From assembly GCF_000148995.1 (NCBI RefSeq), contig NZ_GL538352.1, positions 620,001-684,000 of the forward strand: a DNA stretch of 64,000 bases, in the 5' to 3' direction. Positions 17,013 to 25,802 of the stretch are shown one piece after another (the stretch's first letter is position 1; each line of letters begins with the position of its first letter). Source of the DNA: Listeria grayi DSM 20601. Its GTDB lineage: Bacteria; Bacillota; Bacilli; Lactobacillales; Listeriaceae. The position numbers and the translations under genes are program-made. The notes beneath the pieces are model-generated. The model did no database searches. It worked only from the letters and a program-made list of their open reading frames with translations, and was not told the DNA's origin.

Positions 17013-17310
17013 ATCGGTCGAACAATTTCGACAAGTTGCTGCAGAGGAGAGAGCGGTTTTTATGTTCAGTGCAGATTGGTGTGGAGACTGTAGATTTATT
17101 GAACCCGCTATGCCTGAAATCGAACAAGAAAACAGCGATTTTGCTTTTTACTTAGTGGATCGCGATCAGTTTATTGATCTATGTGCGGAACTCTCGATTT
17201 TCGGTATCCCAAGTTTCCTTGTCTACGAAGATGGCGAGGAAGCTGGGCGTTTCGTCAGCAAAGATCGAAAAACAAAAGAAGAAATCAATGATTTTTTACA
17301 AGCCATTTAA
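16999..17310 (+). CDS. ytpP: thioredoxin-like protein YtpP
   Basis: A 103-residue thioredoxin fold. The active site reads CGDC (residues 28-31, in FSADWCGDC) instead of the thioredoxin CGPC; the cis-proline is present in FGIPSFLVY. YtpP-type proteins have such altered motifs and are tied to low-molecular-weight thiol redox control in Firmicutes. AAGGAGGGAAG precedes the ATG at 16999, which overlaps the end of the upstream small membrane protein gene. It shares the operon with ytoP and ytpQ. Confidence 0.92.
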   Translation: MKRIESVEQFRQVAAEERAVFMFSADWCGDCRFIEPAMPEIEQENSDFAFYLVDRDQFIDLCAELSIFGIPSFLVYEDGEEAGRFVSKDRKTKEEINDFLQAI

Positions 17311-17349
17311 GCAAATAGCAAAGCAGGGGAGGGGATTAATATCGCAAAA

Positions 17350-18144
17350 ATGACCGCTTTCCTAATGAAAGAAAAACTAGAGGCGCTCCTGGCTGATCCA
17401 AAGCGAACGTTTCGATTTGATCGCGAGAAAGACACACTTAGTGTTGAGCAGGGAAGCGCTTCTGTCGTTTTGACGCTACCGACGATTATTGGGAATTGGG
17501 AAGAAGAGGGCGAACGGGCGCTGGAAAAAATTCGTTATTATGTCGAAGAAGGGTTGCGCGCTTCCGGCCACGAAATTCAATTGGACGGCAATGAAACGAA
17601 AATCTTTCCGGTGATTCGTTCCACTTCTTTTCCTCGAAAGACAAAACAGGGTGAACTGTTGGCGGTGGACGAACACACTGCGGAAACAGCCATTTTCTAT
17701 GTATTGGATCTTGGACGCTCGTATAAATTCATTACTCAGAAGCAACTGCAAGATGAGGCGATCTCGATAGAAGTGATCCGAAAGCACGCGCTAGCGAATG
17801 TGAACAAATTACCGGTGGAAGTGAAAAAAGATAGCGTCGGCGCGAATGATTTTTATTTTGTTCGCATGAATGATGGTTACGATGCCAGCAGAATCTTAAA
17901 TCTTGATTACCTTGCGAAAATGCGCGCGGATCTGACTGGCGAAATGGTCTTGGCGGTTCCGCATCAAGATGTACTGATCATTGGCGATATTCGTGATGAA
18001 AGCGGCTATGATGTCATGGCGCATGTGACGATGCAATTTTTTGCTGAGGGGATGATGCCGATCACGTCGTTGTCATTTGTTTACAATGATGGTAAACTAG
18101 AACCGATATTTATACTAGCGAAAAATAGAAAGACGGAGGAATAA
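17350..18144 (+). CDS. ytpQ: YtpQ, DUF1444 (UPF0354) protein
   Basis: A 264-residue protein with the DUF1444 pattern: FPVIRSTSFPRKTKQGE, AETAIFYVLDLGRSYKFI, NDFYFVRMNDGYDASRIL, MVLAVPHQDVLIIGDIRDESGYDVMAH. Its function is unknown. Start: the first ATG is 17350, but the strong ribosome binding site GGAGGGG (17328-17334) is 15 bases away. An in-frame ATC at 17341 sits six bases from it and would give MAKMTAF, so an AUC start is likely; the conservative ATG is given here. Stop and the ytpR start are only three bases apart. Confidence 0.9.
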   Translation: MTAFLMKEKLEALLADPKRTFRFDREKDTLSVEQGSASVVLTLPTIIGNWEEEGERALEKIRYYVEEGLRASGHEIQLDGNETKIFPVIRSTSFPRKTKQGELLAVDEHTAETAIFYVLDLGRSYKFITQKQLQDEAISIEVIRKHALANVNKLPVEVKKDSVGANDFYFVRMNDGYDASRILNLDYLAKMRADLTGEMVLAVPHQDVLIIGDIRDESGYDVMAHVTMQFFAEGMMPITSLSFVYNDGKLEPIFILAKNRKTEE

Positions 18145-18147
18145 AAC

Positions 18148-18765
18148 GTGATAGTAAATGCTTTTTATAATGCAAAAGGGGTAGGGGATGTGCTGATCGT
18201 GGAAACGATGGATGTCCCATTGACAGAACAATCCTTTGAACGAAAAGGGAATGTGGCTCGAATCTACCGAGAAAAAACAAATGAATTAGCAGGATACAAT
18301 TTTTTTGAAGCATCCTCGTTTTTTAAAGCAGAAAAAGATGGTCCAGTAGAATTGACGGAGAAACTGGTAGCGGAACTAAATGAAGTTATTCGCAAGGCTG
18401 GTTTTGAAGACGAATTAGAAGTTGATTTGTCACCGAAGTTCGTAGTTGGATATGTAGCTGAAAAAGAAAAACATCCAAACGCAGATAAACTTAGTATTTG
18501 TAAAGTGGCGGTAGGGGAGGAAGAATTGCAGATCGTCTGTGGAGCTCCGAACGTCGAAGCGGGACAAAAAGTCGTGGTTGCCAAAGTCGGCGCGGTGATG
18601 CCCAGTGGACTTGTTATTAAACCGTCCAACCTACGTGGTGTAGACTCTTTTGGAATGCTGTGTGCAGCAAGAGAGTTAGCGATCCCAAATGCGCCGCAAG
18701 AAAAAGGGATCTTAGTGTTGGAAGACGGCTATGAAACTGGTGCTGCATTTCCTGTTTCCTTTTAG
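18148..18765 (+). CDS. ytpR: YtpR, tRNA-binding-domain (PheT B2-like) protein
   Basis: 205 residues: an N-terminal DUF4479-type region to about residue 90 and a C-terminal tRNA-binding OB fold (VGYVAEKEKHPNADKLSICKVAVGEEELQIVCGAPNVEAGQKVVVAKVGAVMPSGLVI) as found in the B2 domain of phenylalanyl-tRNA synthetase beta. Whether it binds tRNA in the cell is not shown. GTG start at 18148 behind GGAGGAA. It ends the ytoP-to-ytpR cluster with a strong terminator. Confidence 0.93.
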   Translation: MIVNAFYNAKGVGDVLIVETMDVPLTEQSFERKGNVARIYREKTNELAGYNFFEASSFFKAEKDGPVELTEKLVAELNEVIRKAGFEDELEVDLSPKFVVGYVAEKEKHPNADKLSICKVAVGEEELQIVCGAPNVEAGQKVVVAKVGAVMPSGLVIKPSNLRGVDSFGMLCAARELAIPNAPQEKGILVLEDGYETGAAFPVSF

Positions 18766-18774
18766 AAAACAATT

Positions 18775-18808
18775 GGCTTAGAACGGAATGGCCGTTCTAA
18801 GCCTTTTT
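18775..18808 (+). terminator. terminator after ytpR
   Basis: Perfect 12-pair GC-containing stem GGCTTAGAACGG/CCGTTCTAAGCC, loop AATGG, then TTTTT. Confidence 0.95.
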
Positions 18809-18817
18809 CACGCTATA

Positions 18818-18831
18818 TATTGTATACAATA
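18818..18831. promoter_or_regulatory. 14-bp palindrome upstream of sftA
   Basis: TATTGTATACAATA is perfectly self-complementary. It lies between the ytpR terminator and the likely sftA promoter -10 (TATAAT at 18915-18920), about 85 bp upstream of it. A regulator site is possible; none is assigned. Confidence 0.3.
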
Positions 18832-18962
18832 CATGTTATTATTGCATTTATTTTATCCTTTCAATCAAAGGTTAACAAAAACTTATCGCCGTTTCGTCAT
18901 GCTACTATCTCATGTATAATGAATCTATTAAAATAAGAATTTATGTTTAGGTGTGATATAGA

Positions 18963-21401
18963 ATGGGATGGTTTAAAGAATTTTTCTTTGGTGATTTGGA
19001 AGAAACGCCAGAAGAAAAAGCCGAAAAAAAACAAACAAAAAACGAGCAGGAACAACCAATACAAGCTAGTAAACAAGTAAGTAAACAACAGAATCAACCA
19101 CCAGCCGCCCCAAAAAAAGCGGCTTTCAACCAACAAAGTATAAGGCAGGAGGCGCAGCCGATCATTCGCCGCAACCCAGTGCCAAAACCGAAAAAAAACC
19201 GGGCTGTCAGCGCGAAAATGACCTATCAATATCCCAAGGGTGAATTTCGTTTCCCCTTAATACCTGATGGCGTTCAGCAGCAAGAGGCGAGTTCAGCGCC
19301 TGCTTACCGCCAGACAGAACCAGTACATAAGATAAAGGAAGCCGAAGCGCCTTCAGAACCCGTTTCTAAAAAGCCGTTTGCTGCCACGGATGTTCCTTCA
19401 CCAGTTTTTGCTTTCCAAAAACGGCCAAGTAAATTTGAATTTGGTCTTTCGGATACCAAAGTAGAAACTGTGCAGGAGGAAATCGCAGAAGATATTCAAA
19501 TCAACCCTGTTGATACTGAATTGCAAGCAGAAACTGCTTCCGTTTCCTTTGATGCGCATTTAGATGCCCAAATACAAACAGAAGCCGAAGTGCAGGAAGT
19601 CATGAATCAGCCAGAGCCTGAACTCACTCAATCTGCTATGATTAGCGAATCTGTAGTAGAGCCGACTGAAATGGTAGCACCTATTATAGAAGAACCGGCC
19701 GTTTTAGAAGAGCAGCCACTCGAGTCAGAACCAGAAGCACCTTCAGAAGCAGCAGAAGCCACTATAGAGCCTGAAAAGGAAGAAAGTCTAGAGCAACAAG
19801 AAGAAAAAGTTGAAACCCAAGCACAGCATTCTGCCGCTCGTGAGCAAAAGTCGAAAAAAACCCATATTCCTTTTAATGTGATGATGATCAACCGTGATAA
19901 AACAAAGCTTGAAAAAAAGCCGGAACCCGCATCGCCGGAACCAGCCATCCAAACGGAAGTCGTAACTAGCGAAGCGATGTCGGGATATTATTTCCCATCC
20001 GAAGAATTACTTAATCCACCTGTTTTCAGTGCAAAAGATGAAGCATGGCTTGATGATGAACAATTATTATTAGACGAGACTTTTGAAAACTTCAATGTTC
20101 AGGCAAAAGTAGTTGATCGTACGCAGGGACCAGCTGTAACACGATTCGAAGTGCAGCCGGAAAAAGGTGTCAAAGTCAGCAAGATCACGAACCTATCGGA
20201 TGACATCAAATTGAACTTAGCGGCAAAAGATATTCGGATCGAAGCGCCCATTCCGGGGAAAAGCACAGTCGGGATCGAGATTCCAAACCCGCAAAGCAGA
20301 CCGGTCATGCTCTCTGAGATCATGGGCACCCCATATTTCCAAAATGCCGCTTCACCGTTAACGGCAGCGTTGGGATTAGATATTTCTGGTGAACCGATCT
20401 TGACGGATCTGCAGAAGATGCCGCATGGTCTGATCGCTGGGGCGACCGGCTCGGGGAAAAGTGTTTGTATCAATTCATTGCTAGTCAGCTTGCTTTACAA
20501 AGCAACGCCTGATCAATTGAAGTTGTTGCTTATCGACCCGAAAATGGTTGAACTGGCTCCGTATAATCACATTCCGCATTTGGTAAGCCCTGTGATCACA
20601 GATGCCAAAGCGGCAACAGCGGCGCTCAAATGGGCCGTAGAAGAAATGGAAAGACGTTATCAGCTATTTAGCCATACTGGCGTCCGCAATATGGAAAAAT
20701 ATAATGAATATGCCAGCCACCCAGATCATACCGGAGAAAAATTACCGTACATTTTGATTGTGATTGATGAATTAGCAGATTTAATGATGGTTGCTCCAAG
20801 TGATGTCGAGGAAGCAATCAGCCGTATCGCTCAAAAAGCAAGAGCCTGCGGGATTCATATGATTGTCGCAACGCAGCGGCCATCCGTAGATGTGATTACT
20901 GGATTGATCAAAGCGAACATTCCGACACGTATTTCTTTCTCGGTCTCTTCCCAGATCGATTCGCGGACGATCCTAGATGTCGGCGGAGCAGAAAAACTAC
21001 TTGGAAGAGGGGACATGCTATTCCTTGCGAACGGCACGAATAAGCCAGTACGCCTTCAAGGAACATTTGTCAGCGATGAAGAGATCGATACCGTCGTTGC
21101 TCATGTCCGTAACCAAGGAGAGCCGAATTATCTTTTTGAGCAAGAAGAATTATTAGCAAAAGCAGTCGATAAAGAGAACACCGACGAGTTATTTGATGAT
21201 GCTTGCGAATTTGTTTTATCGCAAAATGCTGCATCGACATCGCTGTTGCAGCGACATTTCCGTATCGGTTATAACCGCGCGGCGCGATTGATGGAAGCAC
21301 TCGAAGCTCAGCAAATCGTTTCCGGAACAAATGGCACTAAGCCACGCGATGTGATCATCACTCGTGATCAACTAGCAAAATTAAGAGAAATCGAGCAGTA
21401 A
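18963..21401 (+). CDS. sftA: DNA translocase SftA (soluble FtsK/SpoIIIE family)
   Basis: 812 residues. Unlike FtsK/SpoIIIE there are no N-terminal membrane helices; residues about 20-350 are a low-complexity, Glu/Pro/Ala-rich linker. The motor follows: VVDRTQGPAVTRFEVQPEKGVKVSKI, Walker A GATGSGKS (about residues 493-500), LLLIDPKMVELAPYN, Walker B LIVIDELADLMMVA (about 600), then the gamma winged helix (SLLQRHFRIGYNRAARLMEALE). SftA moves chromosome DNA away from the closing septum. It lies between ytpR and murC as in Bacillus. AGGTGTGA precedes the ATG. Confidence 0.95.
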   Translation: MGWFKEFFFGDLEETPEEKAEKKQTKNEQEQPIQASKQVSKQQNQPPAAPKKAAFNQQSIRQEAQPIIRRNPVPKPKKNRAVSAKMTYQYPKGEFRFPLIPDGVQQQEASSAPAYRQTEPVHKIKEAEAPSEPVSKKPFAATDVPSPVFAFQKRPSKFEFGLSDTKVETVQEEIAEDIQINPVDTELQAETASVSFDAHLDAQIQTEAEVQEVMNQPEPELTQSAMISESVVEPTEMVAPIIEEPAVLEEQPLESEPEAPSEAAEATIEPEKEESLEQQEEKVETQAQHSAAREQKSKKTHIPFNVMMINRDKTKLEKKPEPASPEPAIQTEVVTSEAMSGYYFPSEELLNPPVFSAKDEAWLDDEQLLLDETFENFNVQAKVVDRTQGPAVTRFEVQPEKGVKVSKITNLSDDIKLNLAAKDIRIEAPIPGKSTVGIEIPNPQSRPVMLSEIMGTPYFQNAASPLTAALGLDISGEPILTDLQKMPHGLIAGATGSGKSVCINSLLVSLLYKATPDQLKLLLIDPKMVELAPYNHIPHLVSPVITDAKAATAALKWAVEEMERRYQLFSHTGVRNMEKYNEYASHPDHTGEKLPYILIVIDELADLMMVAPSDVEEAISRIAQKARACGIHMIVATQRPSVDVITGLIKANIPTRISFSVSSQIDSRTILDVGGAEKLLGRGDMLFLANGTNKPVRLQGTFVSDEEIDTVVAHVRNQGEPNYLFEQEELLAKAVDKENTDELFDDACEFVLSQNAASTSLLQRHFRIGYNRAARLMEALEAQQIVSGTNGTKPRDVIITRDQLAKLREIEQ

Positions 21402-21472
21402 ACTATTTTTTATAATTTATATGCGACCAATGACGGATTTTTGCTCAAAGGTTTTTCTAAAAGCGGGAAAGG

Positions 21473-21481
21473 TGCTATAAT
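21473..21481 (+). promoter_or_regulatory. extended -10 promoter for murC
   Basis: TGCTATAAT (21473-21481) in the 233-bp gap between sftA and murC; the resulting leader would be about 145 nt. No riboswitch structure is recognised in it. Confidence 0.5.
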
Positions 21482-21634
21482 AATTTAGGATTGCAAAAAG
21501 AGAACTCTAAAAGAAGACGTAGTAAAAAAGATGATGTCTAGAAAAGAAATGAATACGAATAGTTAGCTGATTCAACCATTACCATACTATTTTAGACAAC
21601 CTCTTCCAGAAATAGTTAACGGAGGTATATAATA

Positions 21635-22957
21635 ATGACAATCTATCATTTTGTAGGAATAAAAGGCTCTGGGATGAGTGCTTTAGCACAGATTCTATTT
21701 GATAAAGGCTTAAACGTACAAGGAAGCGATATCGATAAATATTTTTTCACTCAAAAAGCATTGGAAGAAAAGGGTATCAAGATCTTACCGTTTTCCGCAG
21801 AAAACATCCAAAAAGGACAAACGATCATTGCCGGGAATGCTTTTCCTGACACACACGAAGAAATCGTAAAAGCAAAAGAACTTGGTCTGACAGTTATCCG
21901 CTATCATAAATTTTTGGGACAATTTATTGAAAACTATACAAGCATCGCAATTACCGGTTCTCACGGAAAAACATCCACGACCGGTCTTTTATCGCATGTC
22001 CTAGAAGGGATAAAGCCGACTTCTTATCTGATCGGGGATGGAACAGGTAGCGGAACAAAGGGTGCGGAATATTTTGCCTTGGAAGCGTGTGAATACCAAC
22101 GCCATTTCCTAGCTTATTCGCCTACCTATGCGATCATGACGAATATTGATTGGGATCATCCGGATTATTTCAAAAGTGTAGATGATGTTTTTGATGCGTT
22201 CCAAACAATGGGTTCGCAAGTGAAAAAAGCTGTCATTGCCCTTGGAGATGACGAACAATTACGTCGCTTGGATCTAGATATTCCGATCGTTTACTTTGGC
22301 TTTGGAGAAAATAACGAATTTATCGCGAAAAATGTCATCAAAAAGACGACAGGAACAGTCTTTGATGCGTATCATTTCGACCAAAAGCTTGGCACGTTTG
22401 AAATTCCTACTTATGGAGATCACAATGTGATGAACGCTCTAAGCGTTATTGCTTTGACAGACTATGAAGGTCTGCCTATGAAATCGGTCATTGAAGGTTT
22501 GAAGACGTTTGAAGGAGTCAAACGCCGCTTCTCTATTTCTGAAAAAGGAAATCAAGTATTGGTAGATGACTATGCGCATCATCCTTCTGAGATTCGGGCG
22601 ACGATCAATGCTGCACGCCAAAAATATCCAGATAAAAAAGTAGTAGCTGTATTCCAACCACATACTTTTACCCGGACGCAGACATTCTTACAAGGTTTTG
22701 CGGAAAGCTTGAATTTAGCAGATGAAGTTTATCTCTGTGATATTTTCGGTTCAGCACGTGAAAAAACTGGAAAACTAACGATCGGTGACTTAGCTGCTAA
22801 AACAAAAGGAAACCACATTATCAAAGAAGCGCATACGGAAGAATTGCTACGCTATCCAGAAGCTGTGATCTTATTCATGGGAGCAGGAGATGTACAGAAA
22901 TTCCAGGCCGCCTATGAAAAAGTATTAGAAAATAAAAATGTGAATATCAGTATCTGA
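21635..22957 (+). CDS. murC: UDP-N-acetylmuramate--L-alanine ligase
   Basis: A 440-residue Mur ligase that adds L-alanine to UDP-MurNAc in peptidoglycan synthesis. N-terminal Rossmann region [21 protein letters not shown], central ATP loop [35 protein letters not shown] and C-terminal [17 protein letters not shown] are all typical. GGAGG sits eight bases before the ATG. Convergent with an M29 peptidase gene, sharing the terminator at 22962. Confidence 0.97.
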   Translation: MTIYHFVGIKGSGMSALAQILFDKGLNVQGSDIDKYFFTQKALEEKGIKILPFSAENIQKGQTIIAGNAFPDTHEEIVKAKELGLTVIRYHKFLGQFIENYTSIAITGSHGKTSTTGLLSHVLEGIKPTSYLIGDGTGSGTKGAEYFALEACEYQRHFLAYSPTYAIMTNIDWDHPDYFKSVDDVFDAFQTMGSQVKKAVIALGDDEQLRRLDLDIPIVYFGFGENNEFIAKNVIKKTTGTVFDAYHFDQKLGTFEIPTYGDHNVMNALSVIALTDYEGLPMKSVIEGLKTFEGVKRRFSISEKGNQVLVDDYAHHPSEIRATINAARQKYPDKKVVAVFQPHTFTRTQTFLQGFAESLNLADEVYLCDIFGSAREKTGKLTIGDLAAKTKGNHIIKEAHTEELLRYPEAVILFMGAGDVQKFQAAYEKVLENKNVNISI

Positions 22958-22961
22958 AATT

Positions 22962-22995
22962 AAAAAAGCCAAGCGATTCACTCGCTTGGCTTTTT
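22962..22995. terminator. bidirectional terminator between murC and the M29 peptidase gene
   Basis: Stem AAAAAAGCCAAGCGA/TCGCTTGGCTTTTT, loop TTCAC, with A and T runs on both sides. Confidence 0.95.
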
Positions 22996-22999
22996 CTGT

Positions 23000-24112
23000 T
23001 TAAATAAGTCGGTCTGGATTCAAAGCCTCTAATTCCGGTAATACGAACAATCCATCTTTTCGGATAAGAACGTCGTCGAAATAGATCTCGCCGCCTCCGT
23101 ATTCCGGACGTTGAATGTTGACGATGTCCCAGTGGATAGCGGAGTGGTTGCCGTTGAATGCATCGTCGTAGCATTGTCCAGGTGTGAAATGGAAACTGCC
23201 TTCGATTTTTTCATCGAAAAGAATATCCTGCATCGGTTCGTGGATATAAGGATTGACACCGATCGCAAATTCGCCGATATAACGTGCGCCTTCGTCTGTA
23301 TCGAGTACTTTATTGATGCGGTCCGTATCGTTTGCGGTCGCCTCTATGATCTTGCCGTCTTTAAAGGTGAAAGAGATCTGCTCAAAAGTAAAACCTTGAT
23401 AAGGAGAAGGTGTGTTATATGTTAATGTTCCGTTGATCGAGTCTTTAACAGGTGCTGTGTAAACTTCACCATCAGGAATATTCAGTTCGCCGGCACACTT
23501 GATCGCAGGGATATCTTTGATACTGAAAGCTAGATCTGTTCCCGGACCGGTCAATCTGACCTTATCCGTCTTGTTCATCAGATCGACTAAGGCTTCCATT
23601 GCTTCGCCCATTTTGCTGTAATCCAATGTACATACGTCAAAATAGAAATCTTCAAATGCTGCGGTGCTCATTTTAGCCAATTGTGCCATCGAAGAAGTTG
23701 GGTAGCGAAGTACGACCCACTTGGTCTGTTTGACACGAATATCTGTATGCATTTTGCCAACCGTTCCGCCGTTTATTTTTAGTTTGTCAGCGGGCACATC
23801 GGAGAGCTCACTGATATTGCCACCAGCACGCAAGCCGATATAAGCATCCATTTCTTTCATAACATTTGCTTCAAACGCAGCGATTTTTTCATATTGCGAT
23901 GTAGTTGCACCAAGTAAGAGCGCGCGATCGATCTCTGGTTCTTTTAGAGATACAAACGGCAAGCCGCCTACGCCATATGCTTCTTCTACTAACGCAGCAA
24001 CGAGTTCTTTTTGCACACCGAAATTCTCGATCAATACTTTCTCGCCTTTGCCTAGTTTTACGGAATAATGAATTAAATTATGTGCTAATTTTTGAATACG
24101 TGGATCTTTCAT
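23000..24112 (-). CDS. M29-family aminopeptidase
   Basis: A 370-residue metallo-aminopeptidase of the M29 (AmpS/PepS/thermophilic aminopeptidase II) family, shorter than the usual 410. Motifs with metal-binding Glu, His and Asp residues are present: AGELNIPDGEVYTAPVKDSINGTLTYNTPS, ARYIGEFAIGVNPYI, FDEKIEGSFHFTPGQCYDDAFNGNHSAIHWDIV. It releases N-terminal residues from peptides in the cytoplasm. Monocistronic on the minus strand, with AGGGAGG upstream of the ATG. Confidence 0.9.
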   Translation of the reverse strand: MKDPRIQKLAHNLIHYSVKLGKGEKVLIENFGVQKELVAALVEEAYGVGGLPFVSLKEPEIDRALLLGATTSQYEKIAAFEANVMKEMDAYIGLRAGGNISELSDVPADKLKINGGTVGKMHTDIRVKQTKWVVLRYPTSSMAQLAKMSTAAFEDFYFDVCTLDYSKMGEAMEALVDLMNKTDKVRLTGPGTDLAFSIKDIPAIKCAGELNIPDGEVYTAPVKDSINGTLTYNTPSPYQGFTFEQISFTFKDGKIIEATANDTDRINKVLDTDEGARYIGEFAIGVNPYIHEPMQDILFDEKIEGSFHFTPGQCYDDAFNGNHSAIHWDIVNIQRPEYGGGEIYFDDVLIRKDGLFVLPELEALNPDRLI

Positions 24113-24281
24113 TCCCTTGTTCCTCCCTAAATAGTAAAATGAGATTTCTCTATCTATTTTACGCGAAAAAGTAAGAATTGCAATGTTGTTACCGTTTTAG
24201 TTTTCATTTAGAGGTATAATTGGTAGAATGTATATAACCCTAATTCTGGAGCCATTATTTGCATAATTTTTTTGACAGCAA

Positions 24282-24307
24282 GTTTTACATATTCTAAGAG
24301 AGGGTAA
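24282..24307 (+). promoter_or_regulatory. sigma-B type promoter of ytxGH
   Basis: GTTT (24282-24285), 16 bp spacer and GGGTAA (24302-24307), close to the Listeria/Bacillus sigma-B pattern GTTT-N13-16-GGGWAT. The start codon is 28 bases downstream. YtxGH homologues are known general stress proteins, which supports the reading. Confidence 0.6.
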
Positions 24308-24334
24308 GAATTAAGAAAACGGAGGTGTGGATAG

Positions 24335-24781
24335 ATGATAGATATTTTATATATTGCCGCATTAATTGCCGCAATCGCATTACTCATCATTGCTATTTAC
24401 TTAGGAAAAACATTAAAATCAACATCGCAAACTTTAGACGAGGTAAAAGGATCTCTAGATAAGATCACAGTGGAAGTACAGGGAATAACTGGGCAGGCAA
24501 CGAATCTGCTTGATAAAACAAATGTATTGCTGGAAGATGTGAACGGGAAAATTTCTAAAATCGACCCTGTATTTGATGCAGTCGGCGATATCGGAACTTC
24601 CTTGTTCGGACTTAGCAAATCCGTTCGCGAACTTGCTGAGCTTGCTACAAACAAAGTAGAGCAGAATGATACTAAAATTGCCCAAGCACTTTCTTTTAGT
24701 AATTCTATTCTGTCGTTCCGTAATAAGATGAAAGCAAAAAAAGCTGCAAAACAAGCAGCAGAAGAAGCAAGCGAAATTTAA
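24335..24781 (+). CDS. ytxG: YtxG-like DUF948 general stress protein
   Basis: A 148-residue protein: N-terminal membrane helix (DILYIAALIAAIALLIIAIYLG) and a long coiled-coil-like region (TSQTLDEVKGSLDKITVEVQGITGQA), the DUF948 pattern, with an Ala/Lys-rich tail. Known YtxG proteins belong to the general stress regulon; molecular function is unknown. GGAGGTG precedes the ATG. It is followed 27 bases later by ytxH, the usual partner, and a sigma-B type promoter lies just upstream. Confidence 0.88.
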   Translation: MIDILYIAALIAAIALLIIAIYLGKTLKSTSQTLDEVKGSLDKITVEVQGITGQATNLLDKTNVLLEDVNGKISKIDPVFDAVGDIGTSLFGLSKSVRELAELATNKVEQNDTKIAQALSFSNSILSFRNKMKAKKAAKQAAEEASEI

Positions 24782-24808
24782 AAAATCAGGAATATGGAGG
24801 TAACAAAC

Positions 24809-25333
24809 ATGGGACAAAAAGATGGTATTAATTCAAAAGACTTTTTGATTGGTGGATTTATCGGAGCAGCGATCGGTGCTTCCGTCGCATTACTTTTAGC
24901 ACCGAAATCTGGTAAAGAACTACGCGGAGATTTAAATGACCAAGTAGATAACTTAAAAGAAAAGGGCAATCAATGGAAAGATGTTGCCTATGAAAAAGGA
25001 ATCGAAATCGGTAATGCTGCTAAAGACCGCAAAGAAAAAATCGTGGATTCAGCTAATGGACTTGTCGATGTAGTCAAAGATAAATCTGGTAAATTAGCAG
25101 ATACAGTTGTGAAACAAGGTAAAAATGTGAAAGATACGATTTCTAGCAATGCAGAAGAAAACAAAGAAAGCTTTAAAGAAGCAGCAGAAAACATTAAAAA
25201 AGATGCGAAAGATGCTGCCCAAGATGTTTCTTCAGAAGCAAAGCAAACCAAGCAAGATGCTGAAAAAGAAGTACAAGAAGCAAAAAAAGAAGCTGAAAAA
25301 AAATTAAAAGAAGCTAGAAAAGAAAATAATTAA
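24809..25333 (+). CDS. ytxH: YtxH-like general stress protein
   Basis: A 174-residue YtxH-domain protein: one N-terminal membrane segment (DFLIGGFIGAAIGASVALLLAPKSGKELR, including the family LAPKSG motif) and a long Lys/Glu/Ala-rich helical tail with LEA-like repeats (KDAAQDVSSEAKQTKQDAEK). The start is ATG 24809, eight bases after GGAGG; an in-frame ATG at 24794 contains the ribosome binding site itself. Last gene of the stress operon, followed by a perfect terminator. Confidence 0.88.
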   Translation: MGQKDGINSKDFLIGGFIGAAIGASVALLLAPKSGKELRGDLNDQVDNLKEKGNQWKDVAYEKGIEIGNAAKDRKEKIVDSANGLVDVVKDKSGKLADTVVKQGKNVKDTISSNAEENKESFKEAAENIKKDAKDAAQDVSSEAKQTKQDAEKEVQEAKKEAEKKLKEARKENN

Positions 25334-25345
25334 GTAACAGAAGGA

Positions 25346-25376
25346 GACCGCTTGCCACCATGGCAAGCGGTCTTTT
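25346..25376 (+). terminator. terminator after ytxH
   Basis: Perfect 12-pair stem GACCGCTTGCCA/TGGCAAGCGGTC, loop CCA, followed by a T run. Confidence 0.95.
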
Positions 25377-25386
25377 TCAGTCTACG

Positions 25387-25414
25387 TTGATAAAATCTAG
25401 TGTTTCTCTATAAT
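25387..25414 (+). promoter_or_regulatory. promoter candidate in the ytxH-aroA gap
   Basis: TTGATA (25387-25392), 16 bp spacer and TATAAT (25409-25414), directly after the ytxH terminator. It would start a transcript carrying the 25-codon frame at 25468 and could extend into aroA, which also has its own promoter. Confidence 0.5.
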
Positions 25415-25467
25415 TAGTTCGTACTTTCTTGTGTTAATCTTAAAAATATATATACAAGGTGCAAGTG

Positions 25468-25545
25468 ATGATCCGAAAATGGATAACCTACACCGTTTAT
25501 GTAGTCGTCGTTCCCGGCACAAATGACAAAGCAGTGTTTACATAA
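25468..25545 (+). CDS. possible 25-residue peptide in the aroA upstream region
   Basis: An ATG at 25468 with AAGGTG seven to eight bases upstream opens a 25-codon frame (MIRKWITYTVYVVVVPGTND, then KAVFT) ending in TAA at 25543. The middle is hydrophobic and beta-rich. A promoter candidate lies 55 bases upstream. It may be a small protein, a leader peptide for a regulated transcript, or chance. No homologue is recalled. Confidence 0.3.
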   Translation: MIRKWITYTVYVVVVPGTNDKAVFT

Positions 25546-25802
25546 CTTGTAAAACGTTGAACGAGATACCATGCTGATCATCTATCAAAAAAGTAAAACA
25601 TAAGGGATTGTCACTCCAAACTTTACAACCAAACATTTAAATCACTTGTCAACTTTGCAAATCCATGTTAGTATTATTTATGTGCTTAAAGGCTTTAACG
25701 CTTAAAAGCGATTAAGTAGAAAAGCGGATATGTGACAAATCTTTTCTTTTCCTTTATAATTATTGTTAACAAAAGAGCATTCATGAAAGGTGGAAGCAAG
25801 AA
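25546..25802 (+). promoter_or_regulatory. aroA upstream region with inverted repeat and promoter
   Basis: This gap holds an imperfect inverted repeat (25693-25716; CTTTAACGCTT/AAGCGATTAAG, 9 of 11 pairs) and a sigma-A promoter GTGACA (25732-25737), 17 bp, TATAAT (25755-25760). GAAAGGTGG lies before the aroA start. The repeat is just upstream of the -35 and may be an operator. I see no T-box or other known riboswitch here. Confidence 0.5.

Noticed and set aside
25546-25562. cre-like word TGTAAAACGTTGAAC before aroA
   Set aside because: The spacing between TGTAA and CG is one base too long for the CcpA consensus.
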